From contig FJUW01000018.1 in assembly GCA_900074885.1 (NCBI GenBank), forward strand, positions 565,748-629,747: a stretch of 64,000 bases of DNA. The letters are read 5' to 3'. Numbering within the stretch: position 1 is the first letter of the stretch; every line of letters starts with the position of its first letter. This DNA comes from Rhynchosporium graminicola (taxonomy: Eukaryota; Ascomycota; Leotiomycetes; Helotiales; Ploettnerulaceae). Shown in pieces: positions 12,231 to 23,944 of the stretch. Position numbers and translations under genes: made by a program. The notes under the pieces were generated by a model. That model was not told the origin of the DNA and did no database searches. It saw only the letters and a list, made by a program, of their open reading frames with translations.

Positions 12231-12415
12231 TTCTCTCTCTTTTCCTCAACGAAATGATAACACAACACAACAACACAATAACCATCAAACCGCCACTTAC
12301 CTTGTGGACCGACACAATCTGTGACCTACGACTTGATGGGACGATATTGCGTTCTTTCTATTAACTACATTCCAAACCTGTCTATCACGCGCTGCGTGTT
12401 GACTCCCCTCTATTT

Positions 12416-13498
12416 ATGCATTGCGTGATGGATAAAATAACAAACATGAATTTCAACGAAGAAAAAGGACTTGATCCTCAGATCAAGTCAAATGAACCAG
12501 CTGAGCGTGGAGTTCTCGTACTGGGCTTGCCATCGAGAGAATCTACAATTGCAGCATTCACTGGTCAGGTCAAGGCCATTGCCGACGCGTTTCGAGTCGC
12601 TCCAAAGCTAATGACTTTCCAGAAGTTCCCCAAGCTACCAATAGAGTTACGAACCATGATCTGGGACATCCTTTGCAGGCAAATCCGACTCATGCAAGTT
12701 AATCAACGCTCTCACTCGTCTTACGACGTGCATAGCTAGGCCATGACCACCGAAAGAGACCATGGCATGATTGAATTTACCCGCAAGTCGCGTGCTCCAC
12801 CTTTGGTCTTTCAGATTTGCCAGGAGTCCAGAGCTAAGGCTCTTCATGTATACACCTTGTTTCAGACTACTGGCCTATCTTGTTACATCAGCCAAAGTAG
12901 TGATATCATTTATGTTGGAGGTAAGGACGCATGCATTCGAACACTGGCTAGCTCTGCCTCCATGAACTTCCACGTTACTCGCATGGCAATTGATCTCGAA
13001 CTTCCGCAGTCAAGAAGATGCCTGCACGATGACATGAGAGATTCATCAAGTTTCCATCGGGTTGATAACGGCATTCTACCGCTGCAGCTACTCCATGGTG
13101 TCAGAGCAATTGCGCACGAATGGTCTGGCTTCCCCGGACTGCTGGAGGTCACATTCCTCGTCGGAACGAATAACTTTCAAAGGGCAACTCTCTACATTGA
13201 ACCAGTTGACGCGACGGTAGGTTTGATTGAAACTACGAGTGCTGATTTTACCGCGAAGCAGTTATGGACCAAGACTCGCTTTGATATCGAGCTTGAACGC
13301 ATCAAGGAAGGCGGCACGATCACTGGCCTCAAGAATCCTACGCAGTTGAACGCGAATACAGTGGAAGGTGGCGGTTTGGAGGCTTCTAAGAGTCGCAATC
13401 GCTGGACTGTGGGCAATATGCCAACGTGCAAGTATATGAAGCTGCACCGTAGGGCAGCCTGGATCAACCCCGATTTTTTCTCGACATACTATGCCTAA
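12416..13498 (+). CDS. 2EXR-domain protein (fungal), one short intron or nonsense codon
   Basis: The N-terminal half carries the 2EXR signature: FQKFPKLPIELRTMIWD, then SRAPPLVFQICQESRAKAL, then a block ending DIIYVGG. The two halves are in the same frame but separated by TAG at 12737-12739. A 42-nt stretch (12698-12739) starting GTTAAT, with CTTAC as a branch-like site and ending GCTAG, could be an in-frame intron that removes the stop; exons would be 12416-12697 and 12740-13498, giving about 346 aa. Otherwise the gene has a single nonsense mutation. The start may be 12416 or the ATG at 12428. 2EXR proteins are abundant in fungi, often beside repeats, and have no established biochemical role. 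The C-terminal half is Gly/Asn-rich near its end and otherwise unassigned. Confidence 0.65.
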
Positions 13499-13773
13499 AG
13501 CTGAAATTCTACCCACGAGAAGAAGGAGACAATTACGAGACGGCATCAAATTGAGCAAGCTAAGGCTTGGTCCATTATCCAGGAAGATCTTCTTGGAACG
13601 TTGTTCCATGATGATACCAAGGTCAACGTTGGCTAGCTTCAGAGGTTTGTTCGTCGAAACTGGTTCAAAGGAAACAGCGCCTGCTTGTGAGAAAGGCAAA
13701 TTCATGGTCTGTAAATCTGGGCAAGGAAATCCAAGTTATTATCCGCGGAGGGGGGTGTTTTTTCTCCAAATCG

Positions 13774-13795
13774 TATATATATATATATATATATA
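13774..13795. repeat. Microsatellite (TA)11
   Basis: Eleven uninterrupted TA units just 3' of the 2EXR gene. Confidence 0.95.
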
Positions 13796-14923
13796 CTAAT
13801 GGTGCACCTAGCTGCTAACATAAGTATCAAAGGACCGGTAGCAACACTGTTTGCACAGCTATATATGACGATGAATTTAGGCCAAACGAGACGAGCAAAG
13901 AGTTTGCGTTCGCTGATAGACCAGAAGAACGGTAATCAAAATCGAACAAGTACTGAGTTCTATGACAAGGACGATACACGCAAACTCTGGGTCTGGATAA
14001 ACCAGATAGATACAGCCGTCGGATTGAGAAAGTCCTGTATTCATGTCAAACTATAAATTTGTTCAGATTGTAGCGGGTTATCGAAAATATCAAGGTTTGG
14101 TCCGGCAGAATGCACTTTCGAAGCTGACATGAGCTGAGCAGGTCGTTCCCAGAAAAGGTATCAAACTGCCCATATACGCCATAGTTCGAAATGTAAGATG
14201 ACTCTCGAGGCGCCTATATGTTATAGACATTCGACAAATATAACAATTGAGAAGACGGAATGTGCTTGGAAGATCCAGCATGCTACAGGGAAACTGTGCA
14301 GTGTTGTTTCGTTGATTCAACGCGACAAATATTTGGGCAGGCATCGCATCCGAGATATATGCTCCTTGAACATGCGGAGTAAAATGTAATGATAGCTGTT
14401 TCATTCTGCTCCGAAAATGTTTGGATGACATGCCACATACTATTCTATAAGAGGGGGATTATCGCAAGTTTGAAGGGACAAGAGACGGACAAGGGTAGCA
14501 GGTTGTTTCGAGTCTATAGTAATGTTTATATATCTGAAAACGTTTTGTCACATAAAAACTCCTCATCCATAAAAAATGAGAAATAGAAGTGCATGCTACA
14601 CAGAGCTGATTTGGTGTATTCAGATATGAGGTTTCGGTTATAAAAATTTCTTCGCCTGCGCCGCCTCTGCTTTACAACCAACCACTTTCCAGTACACAGA
14701 TACTTAATACCAAGAATATCTTTACATATTCCAAACACGAACCGACCAGGCTTTTAACAACGCAGAGATATTACACGCGAAAACTAGGATGAAGGACTAT
14801 CCAAAGGTGACCGCCACTCAGAAGATTACGAGAATCGAGAACGATAGCGCGGGATTCTACACATTACCGTTGCCAATTAAGATTACCTAATAGTAGTGTC
14901 GCCTTTCAAAGGAATGTTGTGTT
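13796..14923. other. Gene-free stretch downstream of the 2EXR gene
   Basis: Only short ORFs occur (85, 113, 63, 65 and 70 codons), overlapping on both strands without recognisable motifs or matching splice sites. I see no gene. Confidence 0.4.
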
Positions 14924-15450
14924 TTATTCGCATCTAAGCCAAATTCGCAGCAGTGTATCTAAATAATTTTCTGAATCGACCTTCTTCTTCAGCGCCCCGA
15001 GTCTCTCAAAGTTCCCCTTGCCGGAAAAGTCCTCGAAACTGAGCCCTGCCTTGAAAATAGCAACATAATTTGCCTTTACCAAAACTGTTGCTGTAAGTCC
15101 AAGTGTATTTGTTCCGTCCATTGTCTCGCCTGTTCAGCCATGCTTGGGTCCAGAACTGGCGAGAGCATATGAATGAAGACACTAGGTTCTCTAAGTCGGT
15201 ATGAAGAATCTTGATGAGGTTTGATAGGCTCCCCACTAACCAAGAAAGAAGCAAGAAGGTGGCAAAAGTTCAACCCGTCCGCAATATGCTCTGCAGCAGA
15301 TCAAAATGTATTCACGGCAGCAGGTATCATCTTGCTGAGGAAGAATGATCGGGAATGACTGTGAGATTGGGGGGGGAAGCATTGGAGCCATCGAATTAGT
15401 AGTGCATTGAGGAGCCCAAATGAGCTCTTGAACAATGGCAATGTACACCA
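14924..15450 (-). pseudogene. Remnant of a BBE-type FAD-linked oxidoreductase (C-terminal part)
   Basis: Three frames on the minus strand line up as one broken protein. The pieces are AAEHIADGLNFCHLL (about 15,300), then SSYRLREPSVFIHML and MAEQARQWTEQIH (15,230-15,080), then GNFERLGALKKKVDSENYL (about 14,990-14,940). The last piece is the classic end of the berberine-bridge (BBE) domain, where a Tyr/Phe-x-Arg-Leu-x-x-Leu-Lys-x-x-x-Asp stretch closes the protein. A TGA precedes the first piece and a frame change separates the second and third. The N-terminal FAD-binding domain with its HxxGxG-type motif was not found upstream. Intact relatives are often secreted oxidases or secondary-metabolism enzymes. 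Functional loss is likely. Confidence 0.55.
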
Positions 15451-16039
15451 GACGAGGTAAGATTCTGGCAGCCCCGAGTGTCTGGAACCTATCGTAACAT
15501 TCCGCAGATCATGATTGGATGATCTTCAGTCTCTTATTATTCCCTTATAGATTTCGCATAATAGACAACAATCTTCGGGCTATTTGTAAAGCGTTCCCAG
15601 GGTGGTCAAATTTGTCCGACACCGAATGTATCTATCACTCCAATGAAGTACTGCCCATATCTACTCTTCCTACTCATCTGTTGAACTTTGTTTTTCTTAG
15701 ACGATTCAGCCTACATTAGGTAAAGTATGATAATCCGACAGATCCAGCTCTAGTAACCCGAGGCTGACGCTGATGTTTATCGCATAGACGAGATCAACTG
15801 TGAATACTCAGGCCGAGGTAAGATACAATACAAGGAAGTGTCCGTCTTGCAGAAGAGGCGGCATCTAGACCCTCTTAAATTGGCCTACAGACGGGAGCAA
15901 ACGGGACTTGTCCAAAGGCAATATGAATTATCGACCTAAGTCAGTCGGTATTGGTACAAGTGAGCCGAATATATGTCAGCATATCATCAACGCAAACACA
16001 CCAGGCTTGAAGTATTTCCTACAGCATTAAAAACTAACC
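15451..16039. other. Gene-free gap
   Basis: No supported gene. The only ORF (15519-15719, plus) lacks recognisable content. Confidence 0.4.
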
Positions 16040-16572
16040 CTCTGTCCCACGAGTATGGTAGATAGGCGCACATGTCTCAATAACATCACCATCCGTCATA
16101 TTCCCCGTACAATTCGACAAGGTACCTCCGAAACATCCCCTCAGCGTGGTGAATTTCAATTAAGCCGATGTACTCGGCCCGATAGAGCTGCGTTGTCTAT
16201 GGAAGCGATGACACTCCAATTGAATGGCTAGCCGTTGAAAGACTCGTTAATAGCTGGTTTGATGATTGACTCGAGGAACAAAGTGATCGCATTGCCAACT
16301 CTCCAGCAGCGATCGTCAAATATGCTATTATTTCTGCTTTATTGGACCTGGATATCGCCATTTTCTGTGAGCCCGCAATATTGGGTCTTGTTGGTTTTCT
16401 TAGATGTGCATGTTGCAGCGCTAGAGATCCGCTCGGGTCGTCCGGAAGAGAAGTACGCGGGTTGCTGATCCCATATAAATATAGTACAATTTTTTGATGA
16501 TTGAAATTGGCCTTCAACCGTTGCAATCGAAAGTAGAGCAGAAACCACGTTCACAAAACTGTTGATCTTCAT
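16040..16572 (-). pseudogene. Broken gene for a small secreted Cys-containing protein
   Basis: The ATG at 16572 opens a frame with a clear signal peptide (FVNVVSALLSIATVEG, cleavage near Gln22) and a mature part with scattered Cys residues and N-glycosylation sites. The first exon ends near 16,340. Further protein-like blocks follow in other frames: GNAITLFLESIIKPAINES, which runs into TAG after FNG, then FNWSVIASIDNAAL, and later FGGTLSNCTGNMTDGDVIE with ICAPIY-like spacing. At least one in-frame stop and two frame changes separate blocks that read as one protein. Part of the first change may be an intron, but the others are too close together for that. The size, signal peptide and Cys content suggest a former secreted protein of effector-like type; this is inference. 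Confidence 0.5.
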
Positions 16573-18082
16573 CGTGTCGATAGCGGCGAAAAATGATCTC
16601 TGATAAATCGATGCTGTTGTTTTTGTTTAGTTTTAGGCGAGAGGTGGCAGATGGGAATTCGACTTGCTAATAAAACGTTCGAATACACACTGCAAGCTAT
16701 GCAAAAGGACAACGACCTTTGTATTTAGCTAGTAGATTTCTCATATTACATAGTTATATATGTAGCCAACAGATTCTTGACATGATCTGGAAACATACAT
16801 TGGCAGCGGCGCATTCAATGGCAGGCAAGGAGTCACCAACGTCTTTAGTTGAAGATCAGCCTAGCCAAGCTGATAAGGCAGTGCTTACGGCACCAGAATG
16901 GAGTTCGTGAAGTTCGTAGACCACTGAAGCTCTCAAAAAGATTTTAAGTTCCTTTTGGTCGCCCACTCTTGTCACTCTCGTGCAATTTTGTGTCCCAAAG
17001 GATTGGAAGATGACGGGGGCCAGGATGACAGCCACTCTCGGAAGGGGATTCGCTTAAATTCAAGGGGGTACCACAGGAACAACATTTACGTGATGTTCTA
17101 ATTGGCTGTAACCACTATTGTTAATACACATAGAAAAATTGACGGGGGAGGAGTTCCGTAGACTTTCAAATGCTGTTCTTCCGTATCATGCTTCATACAA
17201 GATCTGTACATAACCCTCTATCGTTTATTCACCTGTGATCATGAGCTGTGCGGCACAGCAGTCAGTTCCCGAAATTTTTTGGACTGTCGCTCTATTTAAA
17301 AGTATCTATCTTATATATAACATCTGGTCGACACTGAGCTGAGTGATAATAACATGTCGAGTTCAGATAAGACTAATAGTCCCTCACATATAACGACCTC
17401 TTGCGAAACAGCTGTCTACTTGCCTACGCAGAGATCTGCTGTAACGCACCATCGAATCATGAATCCTGGTGTCAAACTAAGCTGCAATAATTGGAGAGTC
17501 TTGGTATAGGAGGAAGCGTATTGTCGCTTATTCTGATCTCCAAGGGTTTCCGCGAAACTCAGCCGTCTTGGCTCCCCAGCCTCCTCTGCTCATGAGCTGC
17601 CCCTCGCCATCATCATCCACTCCAAGTCCTGCCATTATCGATTACATTACAAAAAGGCTGGAATCTGGATGCATTGGCCAATTAAGTGAGCATTGGAATA
17701 CATCTCCTCCGTTCCATGTGACGTCCGAGCACAGCGTGGGCTCAGCAACCGATCGGAAATGTCGGTAAAATTGTCGGAAATCTTCCCAAACTGCGATTCG
17801 GTATTGTGAAGTTTTCAATAGTGGAAGTTCGGAAGGTGACACCAAAAATTCTTGACCACACGACTAATGTCAAGTCCATGGGTAGATTCCCTTCTTAGTC
17901 AAAGATCCGGGTGTCAGGACACCAAAGGTGGGATCAGAGACGTTAGCAAGATACGGACAGAGGAGGCGTTAGTCGGATAGGATGATTGTCCTCTCAGATT
18001 TTGTTTAAAAGCAAAGAGTGCCTTGATGACCTAGCGGTTGATGGAGTACTTCACAAGGCATTCCTTTTACACACCTCCCATC
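16573..18082. other. Gene-free gap and promoter of the secreted-protein gene
   Basis: No gene is recognised. Two short ORFs (16719-16910 and 17568-17768) have no motifs. The last 300 bp should contain the promoter of the plus-strand gene starting at 18083. Confidence 0.4.
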
Positions 18083-19929
18083 ATGCTTTCCCTCAAGAAA
18101 AACATTCAGCTGGCTTCATACTTTATAATTCCAGCATTTTGTCACTCAAACCACTCAAACTATGTCGATACCCTGCCTAAACATGCCCGAGGTCTGTTCA
18201 CGGAATCAATGGATTGGTTAGATGGGTACTATGATCCTTCGGCCGGCTATCTTTTTGACATTGGTGGTGCTTCGGCCCTGCGGCACGAGACGAGAAGTTC
18301 TGCTTGGTATGCAATCGGTCTTTTGGCTCGAAATAAGGGCAAAGACGTCGAGTATGCTCTGGAAATCGTTACTAATATCATCGATGGCCAATTCAAAGAC
18401 CCCGAGGACCACTGGTATGGAGACTATCAAAAAGAGCCAGAAGAACCAACTGTCGGCACATCATTTTACCCAGCCAAAATTTACAATTCTTGGGATCCAA
18501 ACTGGCGAGGCTTCGTTGGAACAGCATTTATTGTTAGAATCGAGGAGTTTGGTCATCTGATCACGCCAAATGTCACCAGTTATCTCCTGGAGTCTCTTTA
18601 CAATGCTACCAAGAGTGATGAGTATCGAGTTGGTGGTGTCGATGATGACAACCTGTATCCATCCTATACAAATCCAGTAAGACAGCCTTTTCAATATCTG
18701 AATACGTCGTTTGCTAACAACTGGGCTGTCTATCATGCGTGCTTTCTGTGCAGGATGGACTGGGCGCCGTCTTAACGAGTCCAACATGACGATCTCTGGC
18801 GAGAAATACGCCAATGAAGTGCTTGATCTCTTCAATCGTGCAGACACACTATCTGAGTTCAACAGCGGGACGTATACTGGGGTATCCTTATGGGCTCTCA
18901 GTCTTTGGGCCAGATACCTTCCAGAGGATTCAGTGATGAAGCAAAATGGTGCTCGAGTAATGAGCAAGACATGGGATGCCATTGGTGAGCTGTGGCATCC
19001 CGATCTCAAGAACATCGCTGGGCCCTGGGATCGTTCGTACGGTTTCGATATGACTCGATATCTCAGCCTGATGGCATTGCATTTCTGGAGTATTATAGGC
19101 AAGGACAAGTCATCTTTGATCGAAAAGGTAAGCTCAATTCTCTTTTTACCTGGATTTTATTGATATTTTTGCTAGGTTCCTGCAACCTCGCACGTTGGAG
19201 ATTTTGCTTGGGGTCCAATGTTCGCCATTCTCGCCGAATTTCAAAACTCTATAATCCCCAAGGATGTGATTGAGAAACTCAGTAACTTTAGTGGAGAGCA
19301 TACTTTTGTGTCGTCCACTTTCTCTCCTCCTTTTGATATCTACCCACGCAATATCACCGCTTGGTTAGCTGCCAATATTACTATCGGAGCTGAGACTTTC
19401 AATGAGATTGTCATCGGAGGGCCAGCGATTAACCCTAATACTTTCAACCCAGCTGTAATCCAATGGGAGACTGGAGACGGAATCGGGTTCATCAATGTAA
19501 GATATTCAGTCTGCATATCTTGTAGGTTTACTAACAAGAGTAGCTCCGATCCACCGAATCCTATATCACAGCTGTCGCTACTCCGTACACCCTAAATCTC
19601 ACTTACCCTCTTGGAACAGCAGACTCCGTCTTCTCTTTTGTGGTCTCTCCCTTCAAAGGCAAGCAGGATGTTTCTAGCTGGCAGGATATTCAAGGTCTCT
19701 CTGTTCACGTGTCTGGGAATGTCAATACTTCGTATGCTGTTGGATGGGCCGGAAGGTACGGCGGTACATATACACCTATCAAGTAAGTCTCAAATTTGGT
19801 GTTGGAAGAAAGAGAATGGCTCGCTCATATGAACGTAGTGACTTCGAGTTCTGGAACTTCACGTACACGATGCCAGAGGGATTTGTGGGAGCCCCTAGTC
19901 TGCTTCTTGAGCTTGAGCTGAAGAGATGA
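18083..19929 (+). CDS. Secreted uncharacterised protein, probable alpha-toroid fold; splice defect
   Basis: The ATG at 18083 begins a signal peptide (IQLASYFIIPAFCHS). Exons read 18083-18676, about 18729-19127, 19176-19496, 19544-19782 and 19839-19929; the last three introns are 48, 47 and 56 nt, canonical and in phase. The mature protein has repeated aromatic helical blocks (SSAWYAIGLLAR, SWDPNWRGFVGTAF, GWTGRRL, GTYTGVSLWALSLWARYLP, GPWDRSYGFDMTRYL) and many N-x-S/T sites. It resembles an uncharacterised fungal secreted family; the (alpha/alpha) toroid is a guess from the helix pattern. The oddity is the first intron. The donor (GTAAGA, 18677) and branch (GCTAAC) are good, but the only AG (18752-18753) leads to a frameshift and early stop. 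The conserved-looking frame resumes after CTG at 18728. The gene may be inactive or use a GT-TG intron. Confidence 0.6.
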
Positions 19930-20400
19930 TCATGATTACGAGTTATGAATAAACGAAGGTCAAAATATCCCAAGGTTCCCAGACTACACTGACGTGTTCG
20001 AGGCTTTCTGAATACAAAACACTTCTCATGAAGCAGGTCAAATTTTCAATGTACATCGAATCCAACACAATGCAAGGTGCAAATGTGGATGTACAGCTGA
20101 CTCCTATTCATCTTGAAAGTGATATACTGCAGGGTTTGCCCATCTGGCCATATCGCACACAAAGCAACATCAATCCTCATTATCAACACTTAAAAGACCT
20201 TGGTACCGTCAGCTAATCCTAGAACTAACTATCGTACCATTCTGAAGAAGCAACCGATGACAGGAAACAAGAAAACAAGATACTTCATCCCATCAACGTG
20301 GAATCATAAAGCTTCAATAGGAAGAAAGAAATTGACAAATATCCAGCTGCAAGCCCTAACTACACCCATCTTCCAAGCCTTACAAACAGATTCTGCGACG
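19930..20400. other. Short intergenic gap between convergent genes
   Basis: The 3' ends of the secreted-protein gene (plus) and the C2H2 gene (minus) face each other here. No further gene is seen. Confidence 0.5.
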
Positions 20401-21664
20401 TCAAGGCCTATTCGCTAGCTTCTTAAGCAAACAGTCTTGATAATCCATGATTTGGGAAATCGAGTGAGGATGCTTGTTCTTCGCATGGTTCAGGAGATTC
20501 GCCCTTCCAGAATACCCTAGTTTTCCTTTCCTCCGACACTCAGAGTCTGAACAATTGAACAGACTTTCTTTATGGTGGAGTTTCAAGTGCCGTATATACT
20601 CTCGCGATGTTGAAAATACTCGCTCACGAGCCTGGCTGGCCTTGGAGAATTGGCAATCTTTGTGCGGACAAAATTCGGGCACTAGATCCCTTGGGCCTTT
20701 GAGATGCACAACTCGTAAATGCTGACTTAGGTGGTCTTTCCGCTTGAAACCTTTTGCAAGATCGTTTCTTTTGCAACCATAGATTGGGCAAGCTATGCAC
20801 GAATCTGCAGTAACCAGGCTCTTCGGTTGAGGGATTGGTGCTTGCCAGAACCAGAGCCCTTCATCCGCGAGAGGGATAAATGAATCTTGAGACGACCCAT
20901 AAGATGTACAATCTGGTATCGCGTGGTCGGCTACAAATAGGTCCTGGCCGGTCCAGGTGGTTCCAGAGCAGGGCATGAATTGTTCGTCGAAGCTTAGTGG
21001 CGGGAAGTTCCCAGGCCTCTCAAAGGGTGAAGCATAGAAAGCAGATCCTGAACAGACCGAGCTGAAACCCGCAGTCAGGCTTTTGAATGGAGGTGATGGC
21101 ATAGCTCCTGTGTATACGAGGCCCTCGGCCGAATTCCAAGATTGATCCTGTGAAAAAGATGGTAGTGCGTCAGAAAGTTGTGGGGAAATGAGAAGTCCAC
21201 GACAATCTTCTGTGCCCATACCGAAGTTTGAAAAGGGTTGATGCGATACGCCCCCATCACAGTCAGGTAGGGACTCCACGCTCGTCAGGCTAGACGTGGA
21301 GGAGAAGGAGACTGTAGCTTCGTCCAAAGCCTGTAATACACTTATTGCGGAGCTGGCTGGAATGAATAGACCTGCGCTGCCTGATATTTTGTGAGCACAT
21401 TTGTCGAATTATATAGGACTACTGACCTGGATTCTTTGCTTCTGCCGGTTGTACATCACAGCTCACGTACGCATCTAGATCTGATGTGTTGTATTTCAAT
21501 GCTGCAAAAGAAAGTCCCAGAGTCTGTGGTTGTGCCAGTAGTAGATTCTTCGGCTGGAGCGAGCTCGTCTCGTCACCCAAATTTCCATCTCGGTCTATTG
21601 CGATGTTTATTTCGGCGAGCGTGTTCCTCACACTGCACGGATCATTCTCAGGTGTAGATAGCAT
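20401..21664 (-). CDS. C2H2 zinc-finger transcription factor
   Basis: Two exons, 21664-21427 and 21380-20401, joined over a 46-nt intron (GTCAGT donor, ATATCAG acceptor, phase 1, making a Gly codon); the product is 405 aa. The N-terminal two thirds are Ser/Pro/Phe-rich and look disordered. The C-terminal third holds three Cys2His2-like units: CPIYGC...HLSQHLRVVH, CPHKDC...YIRHLKLHH with a long insertion before the His pair, and CSDSEC...LLNHAKNKH. This cluster of atypical C2H2 fingers near the C-terminus is common in fungal regulators. Expected role is nuclear DNA binding; the targets are unknown. The open frame ends at TAG 20401-20403 with no sign of further exons. It is convergent with the secreted-protein gene. 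Confidence 0.8.
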
Positions 21665-23944
21665 TTTGAGTAGCTCAATACTTTTGGTGGTCGCTTATTG
21701 TGCATTCAGGAGAAGGTGAAGTGGTCAGAGGATATATGTACAGTACTCAGCTGAGTCTGATCGAGAAACCTGGCAAGGCCGAGGTCTCAGCCCTGCAGAT
21801 AGGCTACCCATAGGAGAGACATCGATGTAATACCAGCCGCCCGTAAGACGTTCGCAGGCAATTTCCAAGGCTATTCAAGGGCGCATTTGCCCTACTACTT
21901 TCACCTAGGTTAAATGTCCATAATAGCTTCCATTCTCATTTCCCTCTAAATATAAAGATATCCATATCCATATCCATCATATTTTTCTTTTTTTCACTCG
22001 AGAGACTCCAATTTCTTCGTTTCTTGCCAATCTTCTCTCGTTGAAGATTCCACTCTCCTCTCCTCTCCTCGCTGCCTTGCCGCAACTCAACTCGCAGGTA
22101 GATTTCTGCAGCGAGGCACCCCCAGCTCTCACTAGTGGCATGCCAAGACTTTCCGGATCTCGCTTACCACACAAGGCTCTCTTCAACGTCTGAGCAATAA
22201 TGACTTACTACCTCCCAAGCCGATGTCACTTTTCGAATGAGCGCCATTTAGCAAGCATGAATACGGCTGACGGCAACGTTACCACACTCTTGTATGTGAC
22301 TTCATTCCCGACATCAACCCGGCTGAGAGCGGTTACGACTATACCTTGACCCCCTCTTCAGATCACTCTCTATGGAGACGGCACAACAGATGTTGAACTG
22401 CGATACTCAGCCCCGCAGAATACTTGTTGGTGCCCGAACTTCGATCCTACTACTATCCTTTGGTCGTCTGACACCAAAGCCTGCCCTTGACGTTGTATCG
22501 AGCGCGGCCAAGACTTCCACCAAGTTCGCTTGGAGGTATGCTCAGCCAGGCAGGGACTCAGCATATTGCCAACTCCTGAAGGTGTAAGTGGATACATGAC
22601 TTCGTCCTTGCTGCTCCTCCTTCACTGCCACTTTCTTGGCTACTCATTCTTCCTTTTCATTCGGAGAACTGGATACATCCTCGGCGCAAAGTTTCTGTCC
22701 AGGCTCTTCTGGGAGCTCGCCGACCTGCAAGAGCAGGAGTACGGCTACATTTCTCATAATCAGCCTCTATCACTGGGTATTTCGAAATATCTCGGTAAGC
22801 TCCATCCTGATGTGAGTTGCAATCCAATTTAACAACTTGTTTTTGCCCTGATATTCATACCCCTGAATGGGTCAAACGGTCCACCAACTCGAATCATTGA
22901 TTGTCACCCTCCACGGCAGGTCTTTACATCTTCATGCCACTAGGTACTGAATCAATGGATCATCAAATAGATGATATTGTGTTCATCGAGTCCTCCACTA
23001 TCCCGTCTCTCATCTGCAGTCACTGCTAACTTTGTCCCCAGAAATGCCCTGATGAATCTGCCATGCTCGTTTTGGGAGCAGCGACATGGTCAAGGAGGCT
23101 GAGTTATGATCTTGCACCGGGATGCAGAGGCCCTGGCGAATCATGAGGTGGTGAGAGATTTGTCGGATCAGGAGAACAATCGGACCGTTATACGACGACC
23201 TCCACCCGCAGCTAAAATACCTTGTCCAGCGGTTAGTGTATCACACGACTACTAGTATACTTCATCGATAATATCATCATATCGATTTCTTGTGCCGTTT
23301 TAATCCTCGCGATTCACTCCTGGACGGCTGAGTCGAGATGCAGCAGAGCTCGGGCACCACTTGCCAAACATTATGGTCTCCGGACCCGTGCAGTTCCATA
23401 GCCCGAAAAGTTCCGTCTGATCAATTCGCCTCACACGATTCACTATGGATTCAGCTCTCCGCCTGTGCCACAAAGATAGATCTTAGCATCTAGTGACGTT
23501 TGCCTATATCATAGGAACAGGACAAAGCTCCACATACAATCCTCCATTTTCGCCTGCGTTCTTAAGCGCCTGCGTTGCATCCTATCTCTGCTTAAGCGAA
23601 TCTGACCTAACTGGACTGAGCGGTGAGCATCGTGAAGGTACGTTTTGTAGCTGCAAATACCAAATTTTGGGTTAGCGCCGCTCACTCGCTTAGTAGTTGT
23701 TTTAAGATAATCGTAGGAGTAGTTAGCATGGACACTTTTTCTCCTGTTATTTCTTCTTCTCCTGCTTGCCAAATATTTGATTACAACATCACATCTTTTC
23801 CATTCTACTTGATCACGAAAGCCCACACAAGGCATTACACTACGTCGATAAATTCACGATATTGTTCTTCAAAGCTCACAGTCTCAGCTTCCCATCCAAT
23901 TTACATTACTGTTCACCCTAACCTCAGTCCTCTATCCGCTTATT
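21665..23944. other. Intergenic region with possible decayed coding at 22,250-22,830
   Basis: From 22,257 several short protein-like readings alternate between frames: CDFIPDINPAESGYDYTLT in one, YGDGTTDVELRYSAPQNTCW in another, then LEVCSARQGLS and a hydrophobic segment up to 22,830. A GTATGT near 22,290 and a CTTCAG near 22,360 could be an intron, but no combination gives one long protein, so this may be a relic. The 250 bp before 21,950 should hold the promoter of the C2H2 gene. The stretch 23,000-23,900 has only short ORFs; the last 100 bp are C/T-rich and fit a promoter for the next gene. Confidence 0.35.
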
